From NCBI GenBank assembly GCA_900751755.1, contig CAADSP010000069.1, positions 1-18,433 on the forward strand: a DNA stretch of 18,433 bases. Direction: 5' to 3'. A program made the translations under genes and the position numbers. Within the stretch, counting starts at the first letter, position 1; each line of letters opens with the position of its first letter. The notes below the pieces were generated by a model that saw only the letters and a program-made list of their open reading frames with translations, was not told where the DNA came from and searched no databases. The stretch comes from an uncultured Collinsella sp. (GTDB lineage Bacteria; Actinomycetota; Coriobacteriia; Coriobacteriales; Coriobacteriaceae). Positions 1-7,458 of this stretch are shown piece after piece.

Positions 1-475
1 CACTGAACCCGCAAATGTAGTACCGGCCTCCGCCGCCCGGACGCCAGCCGGTGGCCATCGCGCCGTAATCGTCGAACCAGTACCAAACTCCACCAACGTT
101 AGCCCAAGAGTTAGAGGCCATGGCGCCCGAACCTCCGAGCCAATACCACGTGCCGCCATTGCTGAGCCAGCCGGTTGCCATGGCGCCCGAACCGCTCGCA
201 TAGTACCAAGAGCCGCCTGCCAAGAACCACCCAGTGGCCATTGTACCGGAGTCGCCGAACCAGTACCAGGAGCCGCCGAGGCTGCGCCAGCTGTTAGCGA
301 CCATGGCGCCCGAGCCGTCGAGGTAGAACCACGTACCGCCGATGTTGAGCCAGCCAGTGACCATCGCACCGGAGGCATTAGTGTAGTACCAGGTACCCGA
401 ATCGTTGATCCAGCCAGTCAGCATGACCCCAGATTCGTTGAAATAGTACCAAGCCCCGCCGAGATTATGCCAACC
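1..475 (-). repeat. About eight tandem 60-bp wall-binding repeat units
   Basis: Within the wall-binding protein, units of 60 or 63 bases repeat in phase. Each encodes GW or NSW, then about three residues, GG, an aromatic triplet (WYY, WYW or WFY), about four residues, SGAM and a small residue. The units differ at many codons, so this is an old protein-level repeat, not a recent DNA expansion. Two units begin NSW in place of GW, which adds one residue. The array continues past the left edge. Confidence 0.85.
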
Positions 476-982
476 GGTCAATAGCTCACCGTCGGAGGTC
501 GCATAGGACCACTTTCCGTAGATGGAGTCGTAGAACCAGCCACTATGCTGCATGCGGCCATCGGCGTTGGCACCAGGGGTGTTCAGGAAGTAGTTCTTGC
601 CGTCAATCTGAACTCGGCCGTATGCCATATCATGGCTTTCGGGATAGAAATAATACTTGTCCCCACCGATAGACTGCCAGCCCGACACCGCGGTCCCGTC
701 AACGCCAAAATAGTACCAAACAGCTTCGTATTCGTTATGCCACTGGTTCGTGACCATGGCGCCAGTTTCGGGATTGAAATAGCGAAGGTTGCCGTCCTCG
801 CACCGAACGAGTCCAGTCTTCGGACGACCGTCGGAACACCATTCCGTAATCGGTCCACCGCCTCCGCCACCGCCAGCAATATCAGCAAATGAGGGCGCCG
901 GGGCAACCGTCATGCAGGCAGCGGCAAATGCAACAACTCCCAGCACTGTTAGTCCGTGCCATCTTTCTCGAAGGTTTTTCAT
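1..982 (-). CDS. Secreted wall-binding repeat protein, C-terminus cut by window edge
   Basis: The reading frame starts at ATG 982-980 and stays open to the left edge, giving 327 codons in view. An AAAGGA ribosome site lies about 6 bases upstream. Residues 1-33 form a signal peptide: a basic start (MKNLRERWHG), a hydrophobic core, then PSFA before the likely cleavage site. A glycine run follows, then irregular aromatic repeats. From about residue 170 there are regular 20-21-residue units of the form GW-x3-GG-x-WYY-x4-SGAM-x-T. These resemble the choline/glucan-binding (CW_binding) repeat families, which hold proteins on wall polymers. No catalytic domain is visible, and any such domain would lie beyond the edge. 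The ligand cannot be told from the repeats: choline, glucan or a wall glycopolymer are all possible. The Cys in the signal region has a poor lipobox, so a lipoprotein is less likely. The protein class is well supported and the function is not known. Confidence 0.85.
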   Translation of the reverse strand, partial: MKNLRERWHGLTVLGVVAFAAACMTVAPAPSFADIAGGGGGGGPITEWCSDGRPKTGLVRCEDGNLRYFNPETGAMVTNQWHNEYEAVWYYFGVDGTAVSGWQSIGGDKYYFYPESHDMAYGRVQIDGKNYFLNTPGANADGRMQHSGWFYDSIYGKWSYATSDGELLTGWHNLGGAWYYFNESGVMLTGWINDSGTWYYTNASGAMVTGWLNIGGTWFYLDGSGAMVANSWRSLGGSWYWFGDSGTMATGWFLAGGSWYYASGSGAMATGWLSNGGTWYWLGGSGAMASNSWANVGGVWYWFDDYGAMATGWRPGGGGRYYICGFS

Positions 983-1022
983 ACGACATCCTTTTTCCGA
1001 GATTTAAGGCTCTCTTAAGTTA

Positions 1023-1050
1023 TTTTTAAACTATCAATTCAGTATTTCAA
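1023..1050 (-). promoter_or_regulatory. Candidate promoter of the wall-binding repeat gene
   Basis: On the minus strand a TTGAAA -35-like box (1050-1045) is followed by a 16-base spacer and a TAAAAA -10-like box (1028-1023), about 40 bases before the ATG. The surroundings are AT-rich. Seen by eye only. Confidence 0.35.
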
Positions 1051-1154
1051 CGGGAAATCGATAAAAGGTGTCTTTGTGACTGCAATTTAAATATGAGTCG
1101 CCACACCTCAACCGTTACGCTAAATAGCTTCTAAGGCAAACTTAGCGCATGAAC

Positions 1155-1182
1155 GAACTGATTAAACGAGTGAACTGATTAA
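1155..1182. repeat. 11-bp direct repeat, period 17
   Basis: The sequence gaactgattaa occurs at 1155-1165 and again at 1172-1182. Two copies on the same strand just upstream of the DUF4869/ATPase promoter could be a regulator-binding pair. No protein can be assigned. Confidence 0.5.
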
Positions 1183-1225
1183 TAAAGCAACAAAATACAA
1201 ACCTTGGTCATCAATCACATCTACC

Positions 1226-1264
1226 GCGGGCCGATAACGCCCGCCTAATGTGCTGCGATATAAT
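1226..1264 (+). promoter_or_regulatory. Candidate promoter and operator of the DUF4869/ATPase pair
   Basis: A perfect TATAAT lies at 1259-1264, 42 bases before the GTG start. No good -35 box is at the usual distance. That position is instead covered by a perfect inverted repeat, GCGGGC (1226-1231) and GCCCGC (1239-1244), with a 7-base loop. The repeat has no T-tract, so it is not a typical terminator. It could be an operator or part of an activator-dependent promoter. The -10 box is clear and the rest is inference. Confidence 0.45.
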
Positions 1265-1306
1265 CAATCTCACTAAATGCCAAATCAGCAAGCCGAAGGA
1301 GCTAAC

Positions 1307-1756
1307 GTGCTAACAATTCACTATGGTGATATGGAAAACGTTATCTACAACACGTCGGTTTACTTCGATAACGTCTATTCGCCCCAGTGGTTTCAAGACT
1401 CCTTTGCCCAAAGAGTCATTAAATCCATCGATAAAGGCACCGTGGTAGGCCCCAATGCAATCGATACCAAGATTCTAGGCGTCATTCCTCCCGAGAAACT
1501 ATCCAGCGGCACCAAAACACTACTGCTTATGTACTTTATGCCGCAGAATATATATAACGCCTCAAATTGCGGTGATAATTGCGCCTACTGGATTCTGAGG
1601 ATCGCCGCGCAAAAGGATCTAACAATCAATCTCTACCATTTAATGGATTTCGGAAACGGCAAATTCACGGCTGCCATTGCGAACACAGGCGATGTCGTTC
1701 ACACGATGTTTGACCTTGTCCCCATAGCTGGAAAATGCCTAAGGGAGAACTCCTGA
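1307..1756 (+). CDS. DUF4869-like small protein, partner of the downstream ATPase
   Basis: This is a 149-residue cytoplasmic protein. I chose the GTG at 1307 because GAAGGAG (1295-1301) lies 5 bases before it. The upstream in-frame ATG (1277) has no such site. The opening LTIHYGDME, the stretch GPNAIDTKILGVI (48-60), NASNCGDNCAYWIL (84-97) and LTINLYHLMDFG (105-116) match what I remember of DUF4869, a family of unknown function in gut bacteria. The CGDNC pair (Cys88, Cys92) could bind metal but may be structural. There is no signal peptide or membrane segment. Its TGA overlaps the ATG of the next gene, so the two are translated together and probably act together. Base composition is more AT-rich than the neighbours, which suggests transfer. 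The family name is from memory and the role is unknown. Confidence 0.75.
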   Translation: MLTIHYGDMENVIYNTSVYFDNVYSPQWFQDSFAQRVIKSIDKGTVVGPNAIDTKILGVIPPEKLSSGTKTLLLMYFMPQNIYNASNCGDNCAYWILRIAAQKDLTINLYHLMDFGNGKFTAAIANTGDVVHTMFDLVPIAGKCLRENS

Positions 1757-2733
1757 TGCGCGGATCATACAAGGTAACTATTCAAAATAACCGGGTTCAG
1801 TTTAAACTGACCATCAATCGAAATCTGACCATCATCCAAGGCAACAGTGCTACAGGCAAGACAACTTTGCTTGAAATGGTGGCAGCTCACGAAGATCTTG
1901 GGGCACAAAGCGGCGTAACAGTAAGTTGCAAAGTGCCCTGTAAAACAATATCTGGAAAATATTGGCGCAGAGATCTCCAAGAAATTTCCAGCAGTATTGT
2001 TTTTATTGATGAGGGCAATACTTTTGTTCGATCAAGAGAATTTGCCCATGAAGCAAAACGTAGCTCAAACTACTACGTAATCGTCGCCAGAGAGTCACTG
2101 CGTCAACTGCCCTATAGCGTTGATGAAATCTACGGTCTTAAGAACACCAACCGAACCACAACGAAGTATCCCGTTTACTCTCGTGTCTACACCTCTACAT
2201 ATCGTATTTACGGTGATACTGATTTTAGAGGCGAGAGGCCCGAGCTTGTCATCGTCGAGGACACAAATTCGGGCTACGAATTCTTCAGTTTGCTATGCAA
2301 AAAGAGCAGCATTAAGTGCATCAGCGCGGGAGGAAAATCAAACATTTGCAACTGCATTATGGACGCACCGGAAAACGACATCCTCGTGATTGCCGACGGC
2401 GCCGCCTTTGGACCAGAAATTGCGGAAGTAGCTGCTCTATTGCGCCGAAAGAACATCAAGCTATTCCTACCGGAATCGTTTGAATGGCTCGTGTTGAAGT
2501 CGGGATTATTCAACAGCAAACACATTAAGGACATGCTGCTTAACCCCGCTGAACATATCGAAAGCTCAAAGTTCTTTAGCTGGGAGAAGTTCTTTACTGC
2601 AGAACTCATCGAATGCTCACGAGACACACGTTTTCGATATGACAAGAGCTGCTTGAACGAGGAGTACTTGAACCCCACCGCTCTTGCGGCTCTTGAAGAT
2701 ACTTTGCCGGAACTTGGCATTACTTCGCACTAA
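1756..2733 (+). CDS. Compact P-loop ATPase with possible degenerate Toprim-like half
   Basis: The product has 325 residues. The start at 1756 overlaps the preceding TGA (TGATG) and has AAGGGAG (1741-1747) upstream. The in-frame ATG at 1735 is less well placed. Walker A is GNSATGKTT (29-37) and Walker B is SIVFIDE (80-86). Only about 45 residues separate them, which is too few for the coiled coil and signature motif of SMC, OLD or ABC ATPases. VIVARESLRQLPYSVDEIYG (108-127) follows and may hold a sensor-type Arg. The second half carries LVIVEDTNSG (164-173), ISAGGKS (189-195) and ILVIADGAA (209-217). Their order recalls the Glu, Gly and Asp strands of Toprim/DUF4435 domains, but the usual DxD reads ADG. 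It is coupled to the DUF4869-like gene. A nucleotide-driven switch or defence role is possible. The ATPase call is firm and the rest is inference. Confidence 0.75.
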   Translation: MRGSYKVTIQNNRVQFKLTINRNLTIIQGNSATGKTTLLEMVAAHEDLGAQSGVTVSCKVPCKTISGKYWRRDLQEISSSIVFIDEGNTFVRSREFAHEAKRSSNYYVIVARESLRQLPYSVDEIYGLKNTNRTTTKYPVYSRVYTSTYRIYGDTDFRGERPELVIVEDTNSGYEFFSLLCKKSSIKCISAGGKSNICNCIMDAPENDILVIADGAAFGPEIAEVAALLRRKNIKLFLPESFEWLVLKSGLFNSKHIKDMLLNPAEHIESSKFFSWEKFFTAELIECSRDTRFRYDKSCLNEEYLNPTALAALEDTLPELGITSH

Positions 2734-5216
2734 AACGAGAAGTACTCACTGTCGGAGGATAGGTTTGGTCCGAGCCACGGGTCGCCATCGAGGAAGAACT
2801 CAGGCCAGCGCCGCATGAACAGTGCCTGCTCGCGCTTCCAGCGGCGCAGCTTTTCCTCGTTGGCCTCTTCCCTGCCGCGCGAGGTGAACTCGTAGTGATA
2901 CAGCTCGGCATAGGGCGTAAAGATGGTGCGGTAGCCCGCCTCCCACACACGAAGGCAAAAGTCCGCGTCGTTGAAGCCGACGGCGAATTCCTCGTCGTAG
3001 CCTCCGACCCGCTCAAATACGTCGCGTCGGACCATCTGACAGGCACCTGTTACGGCGCTAAAGCTGCCCGGTCGTACGGCACGAGCAAGATAGCCCTCGC
3101 GCTTTGCCGAGAAGTCCTGGTTGGCATGGGCAAGTGCGCCGCGCACCCCAACCACAATGCCGGCATGCTGCACCAGATGATCGGCAAAGTAGAGTTTGGC
3201 GCCCACCACGCCCGCATCGGGACGCTGCAGATAACCCATCATCTCTTCGATAAAGTCGGGGCTTATGACCTCGGTATCGTTGTTGAGCAGCAGCAGATAG
3301 TCGCCCTTGGCATGCTCCACGCCAAAGTTAATGATCTGGGAGTAATTGAACTCGCCCGGCCAGTACACAACGCGCGCGCTACCTTTGCCCTCAGATGCCG
3401 CGACCACGCGCTCCGGCAGGGTTTCGTAATACGCAAACGTCTCCGGAGCTTCGCTGTTGTTCTCCACCAAGACGATCTCGTAGTTGGCATACGTGGCCTT
3501 CTGGGCGATCGACATCGCACAAGCATCGAGCGTCTCAACATGGTCCTTGGTGGGAATCACAATGCTCACCAGTGGCGCAGGCTCCGGCAGCGCATAGCGC
3601 ATGCGGTAGACAAACGGCGTCTCGGTCTCCTCGACCGTTCCGTGAACGCCCAGCGAGTCAAAGTGGCGCTGCAGAGCCAGGCGCCCGGCCTCGATGGCAT
3701 ACGGTTTGCTGTCGGCGGATCCGTCGGCGGTCGATCCCGGATGAACGCGCCAGTGATACAGCACGTGCGCAACGTGCTCAAACCGCGCGTCCGCCGAAAG
3801 GCAGCGAAGCGTCAGGTCGTAGTCCTGGGCACCCGCTACGTCTTCTGGGGACGTGCCGATACGATCGATAAGCGTCTTCTCCACCATCAGGAAATGCGTC
3901 ACGCAGTTATGGCTATAGAGCAGGTCGACGTTGAGTTTGGTCTTAAAGACCGGCTGGCCCCACTCCCCCGTTTTCTGGAACATGTCCTCGTCGCAGAATA
4001 GGACCTGGGGACGCTCGTCCTCGGCCGCCTTATTCAGCGCGGAAACATAGTGGAATAACGCGTCCGGCTCCAGAATGTCATCGTGGTCCAAGAACGCGAT
4101 GTAGTCGCCCATCGCTTGCTCAATACCTGCGTTGGTGTTGACCACAATGCCGCCGTTGCCGGGCAGCCCAATGCGACGAACGCGCTCGTCGTGGGCGCCT
4201 GCCGCAAGGTCGGCAACCGCATCCCATTCAGGTGAGCCATCCATAAGGAGCAATTCCCAGTTGTCATAGCTCTGGGCCAGCACCGAGTCCAGTAGCTCGC
4301 GCAGGTAGACTCGATCGGTCTTGTAGCACGGCACCACAATGCTCACGAGCGGCCTATAGGCAAAGGCCGCCGAAGCGACACGCTGGCACGCCAGATCGCC
4401 CGGCTTTGCGCGATGCTGCTCAAACCAACGTCGATAAGCTGCGTCGTCAGCGCGTGCATCCTTCATGCGGTTCCAGCTGTCGTCGACCATGCCGTTATAC
4501 AGGCGACCATCCATGGCGCAAAACCCACTCTGGATCTGCTCCGTAGGATCGCTCACAATCGCGACAAAATCTCGTATATCCTGAGGCATCTCAACGCTCA
4601 GATACGTTTTATTGACGCGGCATCCGTTCTGCTGCGGCACATCGGTCTGCGATTCAAACACATGCACGGTGACATCGATGGCATTCATATGCGTATCGAA
4701 AATCTGGAGCTCAGGTGCACACTGAGGGTCTCCCGCCCAGGTAACCTCATAGCGCCACACCGCGCCGGCGTCTGCCGGCAAATAGCGAATGGCATCGATC
4801 TCGTAGAGGCCGCAGTGTTCGCCACGCTGCGCATCGCGGATAAGCGCACACAGCGCAGGCTTTGCTTTGTAGTTGATCTTGGATTCCAACTTGGCCACGC
4901 GGCTATCGAGGCGAATGGAGCCCAACCTTTGACCACCGGATGCAAAAACGACATCCATCGACGAGCCATCCAAAAACGGAAGCACCAAGACGGCGAGCTC
5001 GTGCTCGTAATCGGAAACGGAAGGGCACAGCGCCAGCACACGGCCATGATCGACCGGGAACACCAGCGACGGCACACAAGAACCGCTCGTCGTCGCATGG
5101 GCAAACGCTTGAGAGCCCTCCCGCTCAATAAGCGCGGCGACATCCTGACCGGCAAAACGAAGCAGCACAAACAGACGGCCCTGGCTGCGGCAAAGTGCCA
5201 AACGCTTGATACTCAT
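2730..5216 (-). CDS. Tandem-domain family-2 glycosyltransferase (828 aa)
   Basis: This large cytosolic or membrane-associated enzyme has two GT2 (GT-A fold) domains. An N-terminal region of about 285 residues, rich in predicted strands, has no recognised motif. GT2 domain 1 starts near residue 288 (PLVSIVVPCYKTD), has LDHDD near 376-380 and ends with LYHWRVHPGS. GT2 domain 2 starts near residue 545 (PLVSIVIPTKD), has LLNNDTEV near 643 and FNDADFCLRVWEAG. Such two-domain enzymes usually add two sugars, often in rhamnose-type or O-antigen-like polymers. The donor sugars cannot be read from the sequence. The ATG (5216-5214) directly follows the TAG of the upstream gene with no gap, so it is the last gene of the GT operon. 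Its TAG overlaps the stop of the convergent ATPase gene. GT2 identity is firm and the pathway is inferred. Confidence 0.88.
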   Translation of the reverse strand: MSIKRLALCRSQGRLFVLLRFAGQDVAALIEREGSQAFAHATTSGSCVPSLVFPVDHGRVLALCPSVSDYEHELAVLVLPFLDGSSMDVVFASGGQRLGSIRLDSRVAKLESKINYKAKPALCALIRDAQRGEHCGLYEIDAIRYLPADAGAVWRYEVTWAGDPQCAPELQIFDTHMNAIDVTVHVFESQTDVPQQNGCRVNKTYLSVEMPQDIRDFVAIVSDPTEQIQSGFCAMDGRLYNGMVDDSWNRMKDARADDAAYRRWFEQHRAKPGDLACQRVASAAFAYRPLVSIVVPCYKTDRVYLRELLDSVLAQSYDNWELLLMDGSPEWDAVADLAAGAHDERVRRIGLPGNGGIVVNTNAGIEQAMGDYIAFLDHDDILEPDALFHYVSALNKAAEDERPQVLFCDEDMFQKTGEWGQPVFKTKLNVDLLYSHNCVTHFLMVEKTLIDRIGTSPEDVAGAQDYDLTLRCLSADARFEHVAHVLYHWRVHPGSTADGSADSKPYAIEAGRLALQRHFDSLGVHGTVEETETPFVYRMRYALPEPAPLVSIVIPTKDHVETLDACAMSIAQKATYANYEIVLVENNSEAPETFAYYETLPERVVAASEGKGSARVVYWPGEFNYSQIINFGVEHAKGDYLLLLNNDTEVISPDFIEEMMGYLQRPDAGVVGAKLYFADHLVQHAGIVVGVRGALAHANQDFSAKREGYLARAVRPGSFSAVTGACQMVRRDVFERVGGYDEEFAVGFNDADFCLRVWEAGYRTIFTPYAELYHYEFTSRGREEANEEKLRRWKREQALFMRRWPEFFLDGDPWLGPNLSSDSEYFSF

Positions 5217-6284
5217 CTACACTTCTCGCTTTCCCAGGGCGTTCGCTGCCACGCGCTTGCAGGCACCCAGGCGCCCAAACCTCAAGACATCGTAATCGAA
5301 CATGAGCTTTTTACACGCACGGACATTGGGGGCCTTGCTGGTAAGCGCCGCACGCACCATAGCAGCAGCAGAAGGAGCGCATTGTGCGAGCGCAGTATCG
5401 CTGCCCACGGCAGAGCCGACAAGCGCCGCGGCAACGGCAGCAAACACCTTGCCGCAGTCCGAACCCAGCAGCCTGAGCGCGTCGTACAGCACCAGATCGC
5501 ACAGGAAATATGCCAGGTCATCGGCATGTTGAGCATCGAGACCGTCGCGCTGCCAGTCAGCCAACACCGCGGAGTAAATCTTCACGTGCTCCAGCAGGCG
5601 CGTCTCGTCGTCATAGCGCATGGTGTCCATGAGCGAGCCCTTGCGCGCCACGCGGTAGTCGTACAGCTTGTTCGAAATAAGCGCGGTCTTGCGCGAGCGA
5701 CCGTACACGGCAAAATCGAAGACCTGGTCCTCGCCGTACTTAACGGTTTCGTCGAACACGATCCCGTTGCCCAGCAAAAACTCACGCTTGCAGGCGGTGC
5801 GCCATGCAAAGGGGCGAGATGCTTCCTTAAACAGCAGGTCGGAGCTATAGCCTTCAAACGACACATCGCGCGGGCTCAGCACATAGTTAAGCCACGGATA
5901 CCCCGCCTCCAGCGGATACGGATTCGCGCCAAAGGTCAAAACGTCGCAGCCCTCGCGCTCAAAGGCATCGACGATCACACGGCATGCATCGGGCGTAAAG
6001 CGGTCGTCGGAATCCAAAAACGCAACGATAGGCGCCGTGGACGCGGCGATGCCTGCATTACGCGCACTCGACAGGCCGCCGTTCTCCTTATCGACCAGCG
6101 TAAAGCGCGCGTCCTTTTCGCAATAGGCAGCCGCGATATCGCGCGAGCCGTCCGGCGAGCCATCGTTGACCAGCACGCCCTCCCAATCGGGCATGTCCTG
6201 CGCAGGCAGGGAGTCCAGGCACCAAGTCAGGCACTCCTCCACCTTATAGATGGGAACGACAACGGAAATCTTGGGGGTAACCAT
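5217..6284 (-). CDS. Family-2 glycosyltransferase, type B (355 aa)
   Basis: An N-terminal GT2 domain (about 1-220) has ISVVVPIYKVEECL, VNDGSPDGS (NDGS at 40-43, nucleotide binding), GLSSARNAG (70-78) and FLDSDDRF (DSDD at 91-94, metal and UDP/NDP-sugar binding). Further on come FAWRTACKREFL and YGEDQVFDFAVY, the acceptor-side region typical of capsule and exopolysaccharide transferases. The C-terminal third is alpha-helical and has no name. The ATG at 6284 has AGGAG 9 bases upstream. It lies 12 bases downstream of the type A gene and directly abuts the tandem GT2 gene, so the three are probably one transcript. It is a paralogue of the gene at 7490-8530, matching it in both the catalytic part and the helical C-terminus. 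The sugar donor and acceptor are unknown. Confidence 0.88.
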   Translation of the reverse strand: MVTPKISVVVPIYKVEECLTWCLDSLPAQDMPDWEGVLVNDGSPDGSRDIAAAYCEKDARFTLVDKENGGLSSARNAGIAASTAPIVAFLDSDDRFTPDACRVIVDAFEREGCDVLTFGANPYPLEAGYPWLNYVLSPRDVSFEGYSSDLLFKEASRPFAWRTACKREFLLGNGIVFDETVKYGEDQVFDFAVYGRSRKTALISNKLYDYRVARKGSLMDTMRYDDETRLLEHVKIYSAVLADWQRDGLDAQHADDLAYFLCDLVLYDALRLLGSDCGKVFAAVAAALVGSAVGSDTALAQCAPSAAAMVRAALTSKAPNVRACKKLMFDYDVLRFGRLGACKRVAANALGKREV

Positions 6285-6296
6285 AATCGCTCGCTC

Positions 6297-7415
6297 CTAC
6301 TGTGCAGCCGGAACGTCATCGGGATGCGGGTTGTCGCCGTAGGTGCGCTGATACGTCAGCACGCGCCAGACCAGCGGCAGGCCGCCGATCTTAAAGTAGT
6401 GCTTAAACGTATTGAGCTTGCCCGGCTTCTTAAAGTCAAAGCGCGAATCGATATAGGCGCGGGGCGACTTGACCATCAGGCGCAAGTCGGTCTCGCCACG
6501 CGGATCGAACAGCGACAGATCAAAGCGACCGGCATCCCAATCGGCCTTGAGCTCGGACGAGGCTTTCTTCCAAAACTGTTCGCGCAGTTCATCGACCAGA
6601 CGCTCATCATTCCAACGGTACGTATCGACCTTCATGCGCATTAAAATGCCCTGGAGCTGAGCCTTGAGCTCGGGACGCTCGTCCAAAAAACGTTGCATCG
6701 CGGCATATTCGTCGCACACGCAAAACACCTTGTTGGGCGAATTAACGGAGCTCTTCTCGTTATCCTGGCGATAGCACAAAATGGGGTCCGCAATAAACGC
6801 GGCACGCTCGGCGCAAGCCCAAACCTTAAAGTTAAAGCCTGCGTCCTGATACGAGGCACCCGGCGTGGGAAGGAACCGAATCTGATTGTCGTTGAGGAAC
6901 CGGCGCCGATAGATAGCCGACCAAATGGAAGGTTTGCGGTAGAAGATGCCCGGGCGATCGACGGGGCGATACGCGGCGCCCGTCATATGCTCGTCGATAA
7001 TCCCAAACAGCTCACGGCGCTCGCTGGGCGTGGACCAATACAGGTAAAAGTCGCCCTTCACCACATCGGCATGCTCAGCATCGGCCTTGGCGACCAGCTT
7101 TTGGAGCGAATCCTCAAACATAAAGTCGTCGGACTCAAGGATGCCCACGTACTCGCCGCGCGCCATCTCCAGGCCGCGGTTCATCGAGTCGCCGTAACCG
7201 CTGTTGGCCTTGTCGATCATCTTTACACGGGGGTCGCGCTCCATGTACTCGCGGATGATATCTGGCGAGCTATCAGTGGAACCGTCGTTGATACAGATGA
7301 TCTCGATGTCCTTAAGCGTCTGCGCCACGGCGGAATCGAGGCACTCGCGCAGGTAGCGTTCGACATTGCAGATGGGAACAAGCAGCGAAACTTTAGGGGT
7401 ATCAGAGTTCTGCAA
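6297..7415 (-). CDS. Family-2 glycosyltransferase, type A (372 aa), TTG start
   Basis: The GT2 domain opens with VSLLVPICNVERYLRECLDS. NDGS is at 43-46, SGYGDSMNRG at 72-81 and ESDD at 94-97, where Glu replaces the more usual Asp of the first position. The C-terminal part (about 230-372) is helical and holds YRWNDERL. The start is TTG at 7415-7413, supported by GGAGG 5 bases upstream and by the matching N-terminus of its paralogue. That paralogue is the gene at 8537-9640, which shares long identical blocks in the first 100 residues. It probably adds one sugar during surface polysaccharide assembly at the inner face of the membrane. A 74-base gap with a possible promoter precedes it. The class is firm and the specificity unknown. 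Confidence 0.87.
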   Translation of the reverse strand: MQNSDTPKVSLLVPICNVERYLRECLDSAVAQTLKDIEIICINDGSTDSSPDIIREYMERDPRVKMIDKANSGYGDSMNRGLEMARGEYVGILESDDFMFEDSLQKLVAKADAEHADVVKGDFYLYWSTPSERRELFGIIDEHMTGAAYRPVDRPGIFYRKPSIWSAIYRRRFLNDNQIRFLPTPGASYQDAGFNFKVWACAERAAFIADPILCYRQDNEKSSVNSPNKVFCVCDEYAAMQRFLDERPELKAQLQGILMRMKVDTYRWNDERLVDELREQFWKKASSELKADWDAGRFDLSLFDPRGETDLRLMVKSPRAYIDSRFDFKKPGKLNTFKHYFKIGGLPLVWRVLTYQRTYGDNPHPDDVPAAQ

Positions 7416-7420
7416 GAGAA

Positions 7421-7458
7421 CCTCCTGTTGAATAGCGTGTAACAGGGTTATTTTAGCA
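7421..7458 (-). promoter_or_regulatory. Extended -10 promoter and start-deciding ribosome site
   Basis: On the minus strand, TGC directly precedes TAAAAT (7458-7450), the pattern of an extended -10 promoter, with no clear -35 box. It lies about 35 bases before the TTG at 7415. GGAGG (7425-7421) sits 5 bases before that TTG and fixes the start. A small inverted repeat, GCAGC-CGA-GCTGC, partly overlaps the promoter but lacks a T-tract. Confidence 0.4.

Larger units (their letters stand above)
983..1306. other. AT-rich divergent intergenic region
   Basis: These 324 bases separate the wall-binding gene (minus) from the DUF4869-like gene (plus). One 60-base row (1141-1200) is only about one third G+C. 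No gene was found. It holds a candidate promoter for each side, an 11-bp direct repeat (1155-1165 and 1172-1182, period 17) and a GC-rich inverted repeat (1226-1244). A weaker inverted pair, CGCTAA (1118-1123) and TTAGCG (1142-1147), is also present. Confidence 0.6.

Noticed and set aside
1..475. CRISPR array in the left-edge repeats
   Set aside because: The 60-bp periodicity is coding: units differ, keep frame and encode wall-binding repeats. There are no identical repeats with unique spacers.
2895..4001. A 368-codon plus-strand open frame opposite the tandem GT2
   Set aside because: Shadow of the minus-strand gene. No domain, and no ribosome site was noticed.
4413..6644. A 743-codon open frame on the plus strand opposite the GT genes
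   Set aside because: It runs across two GT2 genes with clear catalytic motifs on the minus strand. Its translation is Arg/His/Ala-rich with no recognisable domain, as expected from a GC-rich codon shadow.
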